Origin: Bacteroidales bacterium
GTDB taxonomy: Bacteria > Bacteroidota > Bacteroidia > Bacteroidales > UBA6680
Assembly (NCBI GenBank): GCA_025210735.1
Contig: JAOARD010000052.1
Span: forward strand, 62,001-126,000
Reading direction: 5' to 3'
DNA: 64,000 nt
Shown: positions 52,093 through 62,194 of the stretch, in pieces
How positions within the stretch are numbered: the stretch's first letter is position 1
Layout of the letters: each line of letters begins with the position of its first letter
Notes under the pieces: generated by a model
The model's database searches: none
What the model was told of the DNA's origin: nothing
Seen by the model: only the letters and a program-made list of their open reading frames with translations
Position numbers and translations under genes: made by a program

Positions 52093-53169
52093 ATGTTATT
52101 TGTTATGACTGTTAAAAGAGCTATTTATGTTATTGTATTATTGTTGAGTATTACAGCATTAACACTATTTGCAAATAATTCTTCGTATAAGATGAGTACT
52201 GAAATCAATAATAAACCTCTGCCAGCAAACTATGGCAATAAAATTATACTTCATCATACTGCCGGATCGCCATATGCTGAAAAAATCAGGTTAATGCTTG
52301 GATATACCAATACAGAATGGTTATCGGTTATTGCTCCGTCGAATACTGTTGAAAGACCTGTACAGGAAAAACTTGTTGGTGGATATAGCAGACGAATACC
52401 TATAATGCAGATAGGATCTGATATCTTTTGTGACTCATATATAATTACAGAAGAGCTGGCAAAGTTGACAAGCAGACCAGAACTTGGAACATCGGGCTCT
52501 TCAGACAAGGTAAAGGAGTTTATAAGTGATGAAGGAACCTATAGGTATAAGATTTTCCTTAACTCTTTAAGAAAAAGAGAGATTGCATTTGCATACTTCA
52601 GAAGTATGCCATTTAAGGAGTTCCGTATATTTATAAAAGGGAGATTAAAAGCAACAAAAGATGCAGATCTTACAAAGATGAAGTATAGTGTAGCTGTAGA
52701 AAAGAGAAACAGGTATATTAACAGTCTGGATAGTATGTTAAACACACATGAGTTTATTCTGTCTGACTCCTCTCCCACTCTTGCAGATTTTTCAGCATAT
52801 CACATGCTATGGTGGTATCTTAGATTACATAAGTCACCAATCAGTGATAATCAGACTAATCTTGAAAGGTGGTACAATAAAATGAGTCAATTTCGCAAAG
52901 AAGATGGTACAGAACTGATACCTGAACAGTCTCTACAGATAGCAAAAATGACACAACCACTAGAGGTTCCTGCTCATATGAAAAAATCAGCAAATATTGG
53001 TAAACAAGTATCCATTTTACCTAACGATTATGTTAAGGGTGCCACATTACCAGTTAAAGGTATTCTTGTAGGTGAAGATGATACCAGATATATTATACGA
53101 AGAGAAACTCCTGAGACCGGAGTAGTGCATATACATATGCCAAAACATGCCTATGGAGCCTGTTTATAA
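52093..53169 (+). CDS. Membrane-anchored glutathione S-transferase-like protein
   Basis: A 358-residue protein. An N-terminal hydrophobic helix (AIYVIVLLLSITALTLF) anchors a GST-like domain: LHHTAGSPYAEKIRLMLGYTNTEW, PIMQIGSDIFCDSYIITEEL, and a helical C-terminal domain (SPTLADFSAYHMLWWYLR). A final ~70-residue extension is unfamiliar. The SPYAEKIR motif replaces a thiol site of CPYC type. Starts at 52045 or 52105 are possible. Substrate unknown; many Bacteroidota lack glutathione. Confidence 0.65.
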   Translation: MLFVMTVKRAIYVIVLLLSITALTLFANNSSYKMSTEINNKPLPANYGNKIILHHTAGSPYAEKIRLMLGYTNTEWLSVIAPSNTVERPVQEKLVGGYSRRIPIMQIGSDIFCDSYIITEELAKLTSRPELGTSGSSDKVKEFISDEGTYRYKIFLNSLRKREIAFAYFRSMPFKEFRIFIKGRLKATKDADLTKMKYSVAVEKRNRYINSLDSMLNTHEFILSDSSPTLADFSAYHMLWWYLRLHKSPISDNQTNLERWYNKMSQFRKEDGTELIPEQSLQIAKMTQPLEVPAHMKKSANIGKQVSILPNDYVKGATLPVKGILVGEDDTRYIIRRETPETGVVHIHMPKHAYGACL

Positions 53170-53252
53170 CTAATAAAATTGTAACTATCTTGTCATCGTA
53201 ATTCATATAAACCAGCATGAATATAGATTATAAGACGCAATGATTACATAGT

Positions 53253-53609
53253 ATGACAAATAATAGATATATGGAACGAAAGCTTTTATTATATATTGGT
53301 ATACTTCTGCTTGTAAGTGGAATAGCATTAAAAAGTTTTACTGGTTACAGTATACTTGCCTGGCTGACGATTGGAACAGGAGCTCTGGCAAAGATATTAT
53401 ATATCATCGGGAAGATAAAAAGCAGGTCGTACAAGCCAGGATACGAGATGATATGTCTGTATCTGGGTCTATCAATATTCTTTACAGGAATGTATGTAAA
53501 GGCGGATCTTGTTACAGAGCATAAGTCTCTGTTTATCTATACAGGTATTGGCTTAAAAAGCCTGTTTGTGTTTCTCTTCATCAGAAAAATGAGATCTATA
53601 AATAAGTAG
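53253..53609 (+). CDS. Small membrane protein, four helices
   Basis: A 118-residue protein with four predicted membrane helices (LLYIGILLLVSGIALKSF, ILAWLTIGTGALAKILYIIG, CLYLGLSIFFTGMY, IGLKSLFVFLFI). Start may be 53271 (MERKLLLY). Resembles a GldL-N-like Bacteroidota family only weakly. Followed by an imperfect hairpin (53630-53690). Confidence 0.55.
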   Translation: MTNNRYMERKLLLYIGILLLVSGIALKSFTGYSILAWLTIGTGALAKILYIIGKIKSRSYKPGYEMICLYLGLSIFFTGMYVKADLVTEHKSLFIYTGIGLKSLFVFLFIRKMRSINK

Positions 53610-53752
53610 TATCACAAAATATTGTTTGCCAACAATAGGTGTTTCGCGGTTTGGTTTATTTCGTCATATGCCGCGATTCACCACTATTGGTCAGAGTAGA
53701 TGGAAAATGATGTTTGACTGATGGGATGTTGGAGGTTGCGGCTTTGAATAAT

Positions 53753-54807
53753 GGTTCTGTCAACGAAAATGGTTGGTATTGTATCTCTCTGGTCTCATAG
53801 CCCTTACCAACACTGTCTCCGGGGTAATACTAAAGTCAAACTCATCCATCTCACGATACCACGATAAATAATTATGCAGATATTTGGTTGCAACACCTCT
53901 GAATCTTATCATCCAAACTTGTAGATTAAACTGATACAGAAGTACATTATTAATATGTACAACATCTTTCTTTACAGACTCTCCTTTAGACATATTCAGG
54001 ACACCATGTCTTACTCTGTTCTCCTTAGTGTATTTAAGGTATGCTGCTTTATTATGACTACAAAAGAGTGTATCCTTCTCAATTAAAGAAGATAAATCAG
54101 ATCTTATATGTTCTGCACTAAACTTATTCAGAATATCATCAAACATATTTTTGCTTCTATCCCTGCAAAAAAGAGTAAAAACCCTGTTACTTGAAGGTAT
54201 ATGTTTCGGCGATCTGTATCCCTTTTTTCTGGGTTTTCTCTTCAGTTTCTTACTTCCCTTTTCTGATTTTGCAAATATCAATTCATTTACCTCAACTATA
54301 CCGGATAATTTATCAGGTTTAATATGATTTGCATTCTGTAAAAATCGATGCCTCCACCTAAAGGATGTATTTCGGTGAACACCACACTCAGCGGCTGCTT
54401 TTCTGATGCTTAACCCATCAATAAGGCATTGTGCATAGCTCAACCATCGCCCTTTCTTATGTAAATTAGCTAAAGGAGTACCTGTTAAAACATTAAATGT
54501 CTTTACACACTCTTTACATTTATAGCGTTGTAAATCATTTCGTATACCCCATTTATGAATAGATTCTGATTTACAATACGGGCAACACATTTTGTTATTA
54601 TCATTATTCAGAAGATACGATACAAACTTTACAGAATCTCTCTTTTCTATCGCCTCTTTCAGACGTGAATAACTCTTTGTATCCAGATCTTTAACGGCAT
54701 CAATAAGTTTCACTATGCTCTGAGTTCTCATGCTATTGGTTTTTTGATTGTTCTGAGAGTTTACGAAACAGTTTAGAATAAGTTACACCCAACTTGCTGA
54801 CAGAACC
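53753..54807. mobile_element. IS1595-like insertion sequence
   Basis: About 1055 bp with inverted ends GGTTCTGTCA (53753) and TGACAGAACC (54798-54807). It contains one transposase-like gene. No 8-bp target duplication is evident: left flank TGAATAAT, right flank CACAGGAG. It may have recombined or be old. Confidence 0.7.
53760..54731 (-). CDS. IS1595-type transposase, catalytic residues replaced
   Basis: A 323-residue protein. N-terminal zinc ribbon CPYCKSES...YKCKEC and an HTH (LSIRKAAAECGVHRNTSFRWRH) are typical. The VEVDET-type motif reads VEVNELIFAKSEKG, so the first Asp is Asn. The second TDG-type motif reads CSHNKAAYLKY, where Asp is His. The frame is nevertheless intact. The protein may be inactive as a transposase or work in trans. 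Confidence 0.8.
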   Translation of the reverse strand: MRTQSIVKLIDAVKDLDTKSYSRLKEAIEKRDSVKFVSYLLNNDNNKMCCPYCKSESIHKWGIRNDLQRYKCKECVKTFNVLTGTPLANLHKKGRWLSYAQCLIDGLSIRKAAAECGVHRNTSFRWRHRFLQNANHIKPDKLSGIVEVNELIFAKSEKGSKKLKRKPRKKGYRSPKHIPSSNRVFTLFCRDRSKNMFDDILNKFSAEHIRSDLSSLIEKDTLFCSHNKAAYLKYTKENRVRHGVLNMSKGESVKKDVVHINNVLLYQFNLQVWMIRFRGVATKYLHNYLSWYREMDEFDFSITPETVLVRAMRPERYNTNHFR

Positions 54808-54875
54808 CACAGGAGGCTACTACTCATCAAACCACTCCCACCAAAAGATCATCCCCGGACGTACTTTACAAAAAA

Positions 54876-54902
54876 GAGGTTGAATATTTAATATCCAACC
54901 TC
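54876..54902 (-). terminator. Intrinsic terminator of ABC-F gene
   Basis: Minus strand GAGGTTG/CAACCTC stem (arms 54876-54882 and 54896-54902) followed by T6 toward 54870. Confidence 0.85.
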
Positions 54903-54928
54903 TCACAAGTATATATGTAAAACTATGT

Positions 54929-56551
<1,623 letters not shown>

Positions 56552-56726
56552 CTAATACTATGTTATCTTGATATTTTTTTAAAACAAAGGCGCAAAGGTA
56601 AACTTTTATTATTAATTGCAGCCTTTTTTTTTATTCTGTATCAATGTTTTTGATATGCGGACATTTTACAAGGCTAAATAGCCTGTATATAACTCAGAAA
56701 GATTATCATCTTTAACAAAATACAGA

Positions 56727-56753
56727 GGGTTGCCATTATAAAAACGACAACCC
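56727..56753 (-). terminator. Hairpin after first T9SS cargo gene
   Basis: Arms GGGTTG (56727-56732) and CAACCC (56748-56753) downstream of the leftward gene at 56782. It is a modest stem without a strong T tract. Confidence 0.5.
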
Positions 56754-56781
56754 ATCTGAAACAACACCACCAGCCCGATTG

Positions 56782-59166
56782 CTACTTTTTAATAATCTTA
56801 AATGTTGTTGTTTTATTATCTATTGTTGCTTTAACAATATATAATCCAACATTAAGATCTGAGCAATCTATATTATCAGAAAGAACTTCTGCCTTAACCA
56901 AAGAACCACTTGTATTATAAAACTTTACTATTCCGCTCTCACCCTCATATTCAAGGTAAAGATTATTTATAACCGGATTTGGTGCTACAGCAATAATATC
57001 TTTCTCATTTATATTATCTATTCCATTAACCACTACAGGTATATAAAAGCTAAACTTCTCCGATACACTATCTGTTCCGTCAGTTGCTACAATAGTTATT
57101 GTATACACAGTTTTATCAGATAGTTCCTTATTAATTAACAGCTTATATCCATCAATTGTAAAATATTCAGAATCGTCACCTTCCTCAATAGTAAACTCTC
57201 CTTGTTCACCATCAATATCTTTCATAAACAGTAACGAGACCTGTGTACCAACAGCCCAATCGCGTTTAACAATAAAGTTGTTCAATCCTATTGCAGTGGG
57301 AGCACTATTATCTGTAACATTTACAGGATCTATAATCTGAACATTTATACTCTTACTATATTCAGCATCGTTCTGATCCTTTACCATAATAGTAAGCGAT
57401 TCACTTCCAACCTCTTCAAAAGTAACACTTGTTTTAAGTACGTTTCTCTCTATAAAAAACTTACTGCTACTTGTTGTAAAAACAAAGTCCTTATCATCCG
57501 GATCCTGATCTACAGCAACAAGATATCCTACAATTGATCCGGGAGTATTATTTATATTAACCTTGTTTGATGACAAAACAATATCTGAAGGATTATCATT
57601 TACATCATTAACCTTTATTGTAAAATCCTTTGTAAGACTTGTACTCTCTTTTGATGCCTTAACACGAATAGAGTAGACACTCTTTGTCTCATAATCAAAC
57701 TCTGCTGCTGGCTTAATTTTGTTTCCTTCAATAACAAAATTGCTGTTATCCTTTAATTCAGGTAACTGGAATGAGAAACCCTCTACACCTACAGCTGTAA
57801 ACTCTCCTATCTCAGCAATACTGTTCTCATCTACACTATTTGCCGAAAGCAGTATATCTTTAGGAAATGCCTCTGTACTACCCTCTCCTTTTGTTACAGA
57901 CAGTGTTTTCTCTGATTTTCCTCCATATACATCGTAAGCCTCAACAATAATCTCATATGTCTCAGGGGCACCTATCGGAAACATCTCCTCTGCAGTAATA
58001 AGTGTTTTTCCCTCAATTATTCTGAACGAGCTTGCATGCTCTCCTCCTTTAATTCTGAAGTAAACCTCATCGCCATCAGCATCTGTAGCTGTAAAGTCGC
58101 CAATAACCGCAAACGATGGCATACCTGCCTGTATCGGATCATGTGATATTGTTATATCTGCCGGAGCACTATTTCCCTCCTTTGATAAAAACCTTGCAAA
58201 GTCGCCACTATAAAGCGCCCCACCCTGAAGATTAGGATTAGTAACCTTACACCTGTATACTCCCGCATTCTTCTTAGCAAAAGAGGCTACATCATACTTC
58301 TTTCCCGCTGCTAAAGGAATATCCTTTCCGTTAAGGGTCCAGTGATAAACATTGTCCTCGTGATCAAGAGAGAACTCCATTGATAATGACTCTCCTGAAT
58401 TTAACGTCTTCTCTGTATTATCACTTAAAGCCTTTTGAGGAAAACAGATAAATTTAAAATCAGGGTTTCCAGGAACATGATAGCCCATTTTAGAAGTACG
58501 TTTCTTAAGGTGTTTATATATCGGTACCAGATCTTTAAATTTCAATCTGTTGTTTTCTAATCTTACAAAGCGAGCTTTATTATCAAACCTACTATAAACA
58601 GCTGCGCCAAGATCTTCAGGAAAAAACTGTTCTTTTGTCAGCTCCGAAATCTCATTATTATGTAAGCATAACTCCATCATTCCCGAATATATATCTCCGG
58701 TAGCACTTGCCTTTCCCCACAACTCCTGATAACTCTTAAGATCAAAAGAGGTCAGGTTATTATGATCAAGCCAGACATTTAGATTGAAATACCCCTCCTT
58801 ATACGATTGTATATATGGAGTTACTTTACTGATATTGTTCCAACTTAGGTATATATCAAAATACGATCTATGTCCGTAACCTACAGTAGAAGAACCACCC
58901 TCTACACCAACAATAAAATTATCAGGCACAGATCCTTGTAGGTTATTATCTCTTAGGTCAAACAGAATTATTCCGTAACCACTGGTTTTAACACGCGGAT
59001 GCTCTGTTCTGTTCTTAAGGACTTCCAGATCATTAAAATTCCAGTTTTCTCCGTTACAACTATCTTTAAAATTCTTAAATGCATTTCTCTCAGAGTCTAC
59101 AAAATCTTGCGCATTTATATTCAATGCACACACAAACAATGCTAAAACCAAGTATAAATTCCTCAT
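56782..59166 (-). CDS. LRR/Ig/cadherin-like T9SS cargo protein 1
   Basis: A 794-residue surface protein. Signal peptide MRNLYLVLALFVCALNINAQ. Residues about 60-230 hold LRR-like units (LFDLRDNNLQGSVPDNF, MELCLHNNEISEL). An Ig-like module (YHWTLNGKDIPLAAG...GVYRCKVTN) is at about 270-315. Four cadherin-like repeats follow (ATDADGDEVYF, VNDVNDNPSDIVLSS, VDQDPDDKDF, FMKDIDGEQGEF). The last ~75 residues form a T9SS type A sorting domain (APNPVINNLYLEYEG... GLYIVKATID). It is paralogous to the next two genes. Confidence 0.85.
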   Translation of the reverse strand: MRNLYLVLALFVCALNINAQDFVDSERNAFKNFKDSCNGENWNFNDLEVLKNRTEHPRVKTSGYGIILFDLRDNNLQGSVPDNFIVGVEGGSSTVGYGHRSYFDIYLSWNNISKVTPYIQSYKEGYFNLNVWLDHNNLTSFDLKSYQELWGKASATGDIYSGMMELCLHNNEISELTKEQFFPEDLGAAVYSRFDNKARFVRLENNRLKFKDLVPIYKHLKKRTSKMGYHVPGNPDFKFICFPQKALSDNTEKTLNSGESLSMEFSLDHEDNVYHWTLNGKDIPLAAGKKYDVASFAKKNAGVYRCKVTNPNLQGGALYSGDFARFLSKEGNSAPADITISHDPIQAGMPSFAVIGDFTATDADGDEVYFRIKGGEHASSFRIIEGKTLITAEEMFPIGAPETYEIIVEAYDVYGGKSEKTLSVTKGEGSTEAFPKDILLSANSVDENSIAEIGEFTAVGVEGFSFQLPELKDNSNFVIEGNKIKPAAEFDYETKSVYSIRVKASKESTSLTKDFTIKVNDVNDNPSDIVLSSNKVNINNTPGSIVGYLVAVDQDPDDKDFVFTTSSSKFFIERNVLKTSVTFEEVGSESLTIMVKDQNDAEYSKSINVQIIDPVNVTDNSAPTAIGLNNFIVKRDWAVGTQVSLLFMKDIDGEQGEFTIEEGDDSEYFTIDGYKLLINKELSDKTVYTITIVATDGTDSVSEKFSFYIPVVVNGIDNINEKDIIAVAPNPVINNLYLEYEGESGIVKFYNTSGSLVKAEVLSDNIDCSDLNVGLYIVKATIDNKTTTFKIIKK

Positions 59167-59204
59167 ACTATATAATTTAGTTCTATAAATACTTAAATTA
59201 AGTG

Positions 59205-59231
59205 AACCACTCCGTGATATACAGAGTGGTT
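59205..59231 (-). terminator. Hairpin after second T9SS cargo gene
   Basis: AACCACTC/GAGTGGTT (59205-59212, 59224-59231) lies downstream of the leftward gene at 59241. It has the same CCACTC stem as the terminator at 62164. Confidence 0.7.
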
Positions 59232-59240
59232 ACATAAATG

Positions 59241-61628
59241 CTACTGCTTAATAATTTTAAATGAAGAGGTATTATTATCTATTGTAGCCCTTACTATATA
59301 CAAACCTGTTGTCAGATCAGAACAGTCAATATTATCAGACAGTGTAACCTGCTTTACAAGGTTACCACTTGTGTTATAAAATCTGACTACCCCTTGTGAC
59401 CCTTCATATTCCAAATACAGGTTATTTATTACAGGATTTGGTGCTGATGCTATAATATCCTTTTCGTTAATATTATCTATGCCATTAACTACTACAGGTA
59501 TATAAAGGCTAAACTTTTCCGACACACTATTGGTTCCATCTGTTGCTATAATAGTTATTGTATACACAGATTTATCAGATAGCTCTTTATTAATAATCAG
59601 TTTATATCCATCAACTCTAAAGTACTCAGAGTCGTCACCATCCTCTATTGTAAATTCGCCCTGATCACCATCAATATCTTTCATAAACAGTAACGAAACC
59701 TGTGTTCCTGCTGCCCAATCGCGTTTAACAATAAAGTTACTTAGCCCTATTGCCGTAGGAGCACTGTTCTCTGTAACATTAGCAGGATCAATAATCTGAA
59801 TATTAAAACTCTTATTGAACGTAGCATCATTCTGATCCTTTACTTTAACAGTCAGCGACTCAACACCAATTTCTTTAAATGTTTTCTTTGTTTTAAGTAT
59901 ATTATTCTCTACAAAGAATTCGTTACTTTCTGTAGTAAACTCAAATACATGATCGCCCGGATCCTGATCTACAGCAACAAGATACCCTACTATTGATCCG
60001 GGAGTATTACCTTTATTAATCTTATTTGACGATAAAACAATGTCAGATGGATTATCATTTACATCGTTAACCTTTATTGTAAAATCCTTTGTAAGGCTTG
60101 TACCTTCTTTAGATGCCTTAACACGAACAGAGTAAACGCTCTTTGTCTCATAATCAAACTGTACTACAGGCTTAATTTTGTTTCCTTCAATAACAAACTT
60201 ACTGTTATCCTTTAGTTCAGGTAACAAGAATGAGAAACCATCTACACCAACAGCTGTTAGCTCACCTATTTCGTTCATGCTATTCTCATCTACACTATTT
60301 GCAGAAAGCAATATATCTTTAGGAAAAGTTTCTGCACTACCTTCACCTTTTGTTATAGATAGTGTCTTTTCAGCTTTTCCTCCATAAATATCATACGCTT
60401 CTACAATAACCTCATATGTTTCAGGAGCTCCCACAGGAAACATATCCTCTGCTGTAATAAGAGTTTTACCCTCAATTATTCTGAACGAACTAGCATGTTT
60501 CCCCCCTTTAATTCTAAAGTAAACCTCATCGCCATCAGCATCGGTAGCAGCAAAATCACCAATAATTGCAAACGATGGTGTTCCCGGCAATATTGGATCA
60601 TGAGATATTGATACTTCTGCCGGAGCATTGTTTCCATCCTTTGATAAAAATCTTGCAAATTCGCCACTATATAACTCAACACCTTCAAGTTCAGAGTTTG
60701 TTACTTTACATCTATACACTCCGGCATGTTCTGCTGCAAATGAAGCTACAGAATAGTTCTTACCCAAAGCAAGAGGTATATCTTTACCATTAAGAGTCCA
60801 CTGATATACATTATCATCTCTTGTAAGAGAGAACTCCATATTAACAGCATCACCGGCATTAACTACCTCCTCATTATCATCACTTAACGTTTTTTGCGGA
60901 GCGCATATAAATTTAAAATCAGGATTACCTGGGGTATGATAATTAACCTTAGCGGTACGCTTCTTAAGGTGTTTGTATATAGGTATCAGATCTCTGAATC
61001 TTAATCTGTTATTATCTAATCTTACTAATCTTGCCTGATTATCGAATCTGCTGTACACTCCGTGTGTAACATCTTCTGCACAAAACTGCTCAACAGTTAT
61101 CTCAGATATCTCATTATTATGCAAACATAACTCCATCATTCCTGAATACATATCTCCTCCAGGATCTTCGCCCCATAAATCTTCATCGCTTTTTAAATCA
61201 ATAGATGTTATGTTATTATGGTCTAGCCAGATATTCTGGTTAAACTTATCATCTCTCCAGAACTGAATGTATGATGTAACTCTGGTAATATTATTCCAGC
61301 TAAGATATATATCAAACGATGTTTCATGTCCGTAACCATTCTCTGATGTACCTCCCTCTACACCAATAATAAAATTATCAGGAACAGGCCCTTGCAGGTT
61401 ATTATCTCTTAAATCGTATATTTTAATTCCATAGTTTGTAGCTTTAACACGAGGCGATTCAGATCTCTTTTTAAGAACTTCTAAATCACCAAATTTCCAG
61501 TTCTCACCATTACAACTATCCTTAAGGTTTTTAAACGAATTTCTCTCTGCATCTAAAATATTCTGTGCAGATGCATTTACTGAAAATATCAGCAAACAAA
61601 AAAGCAATAAAAGTCTATTTACTCTCAT
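59241..61628 (-). CDS. LRR/Ig/cadherin-like T9SS cargo protein 2
   Basis: A 795-residue paralogue of protein 1 with the same order: signal peptide (LLLLFCLLIFSVNASAQ), LRR-like region, Ig-like domain, four cadherin-like domains, T9SS C-terminal domain. Identity to protein 1 is high throughout. Differences cluster in the LRR and first Ig part (IYDLRDNNLQGPVPDN; WRDDKFNQNIWLDH), consistent with a receptor or ligand-facing surface. Confidence 0.85.
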   Translation of the reverse strand: MRVNRLLLLFCLLIFSVNASAQNILDAERNSFKNLKDSCNGENWKFGDLEVLKKRSESPRVKATNYGIKIYDLRDNNLQGPVPDNFIIGVEGGTSENGYGHETSFDIYLSWNNITRVTSYIQFWRDDKFNQNIWLDHNNITSIDLKSDEDLWGEDPGGDMYSGMMELCLHNNEISEITVEQFCAEDVTHGVYSRFDNQARLVRLDNNRLRFRDLIPIYKHLKKRTAKVNYHTPGNPDFKFICAPQKTLSDDNEEVVNAGDAVNMEFSLTRDDNVYQWTLNGKDIPLALGKNYSVASFAAEHAGVYRCKVTNSELEGVELYSGEFARFLSKDGNNAPAEVSISHDPILPGTPSFAIIGDFAATDADGDEVYFRIKGGKHASSFRIIEGKTLITAEDMFPVGAPETYEVIVEAYDIYGGKAEKTLSITKGEGSAETFPKDILLSANSVDENSMNEIGELTAVGVDGFSFLLPELKDNSKFVIEGNKIKPVVQFDYETKSVYSVRVKASKEGTSLTKDFTIKVNDVNDNPSDIVLSSNKINKGNTPGSIVGYLVAVDQDPGDHVFEFTTESNEFFVENNILKTKKTFKEIGVESLTVKVKDQNDATFNKSFNIQIIDPANVTENSAPTAIGLSNFIVKRDWAAGTQVSLLFMKDIDGDQGEFTIEDGDDSEYFRVDGYKLIINKELSDKSVYTITIIATDGTNSVSEKFSLYIPVVVNGIDNINEKDIIASAPNPVINNLYLEYEGSQGVVRFYNTSGNLVKQVTLSDNIDCSDLTTGLYIVRATIDNNTSSFKIIKQ

Positions 61629-62194
61629 AGTATACGTTTTAAATTAAATTTTATAATCTATTTCTACTATCAGTATGGTTTGAGTAGTTGTTATGCTATG
61701 TTAGCACAATATGATTTTAGTAACATATTGCTATAGTAACACATCACAAACATATGGTATAGATTTTACAAAATCCTGAAACAGTGTATTCAATGAGTTA
61801 GCAATCTGGTAACAGATAATTAGTATCAATAGCTTTTAAGATGCGTTTTAGCCTATATATTAAGAGATATTGAGGCAAATTGATTCAAACAATATTTTAT
61901 TGGAAAAACATCATTACAGGAAGGTATTGGAGGTTTTTGATTGTTTTTTTGTGATCATTCACCTTATATGGAGAGAGAAATTACATATCTCTGAAACGAT
62001 TGTTAGCAAAAATCAATCAAAGTAAAAACCATATGCGATGACAAAAAGTATATCTGATTATGTTATTTGAGAAAGGTTAACTATTGCACATTGTTGTAAA
62101 TCCGTTCAATATTTGCTGTCATCATATATTTTCTGAAGAGTATAATTAAAGGAAGTTAAAAAACCACTCTGCTGAACACAGAGTGGCTAAAATA
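61629..62194. other. Intergenic region between T9SS paralogues
   Basis: 566 bp with no supported gene. It should hold the promoter for protein 2 near 61629-61760 (minus strand). I found no clear -7 box and no relation to the hairpin-chain repeats. A strong terminator lies at its right end. Confidence 0.5.
62164..62186 (-). terminator. Intrinsic terminator after third T9SS cargo gene
   Basis: CCACTCTG/CAGAGTGG (62164-62171, 62179-62186) with T6 on the minus strand. The gene at 62195 ends nine bases before it. Confidence 0.85.

Noticed and set aside
53630-53690. Imperfect long hairpin before the IS, considered as a tRNA or MITE
   Set aside because: No acceptor/anticodon pattern and stems are interrupted; likely a simple terminator-like structure.
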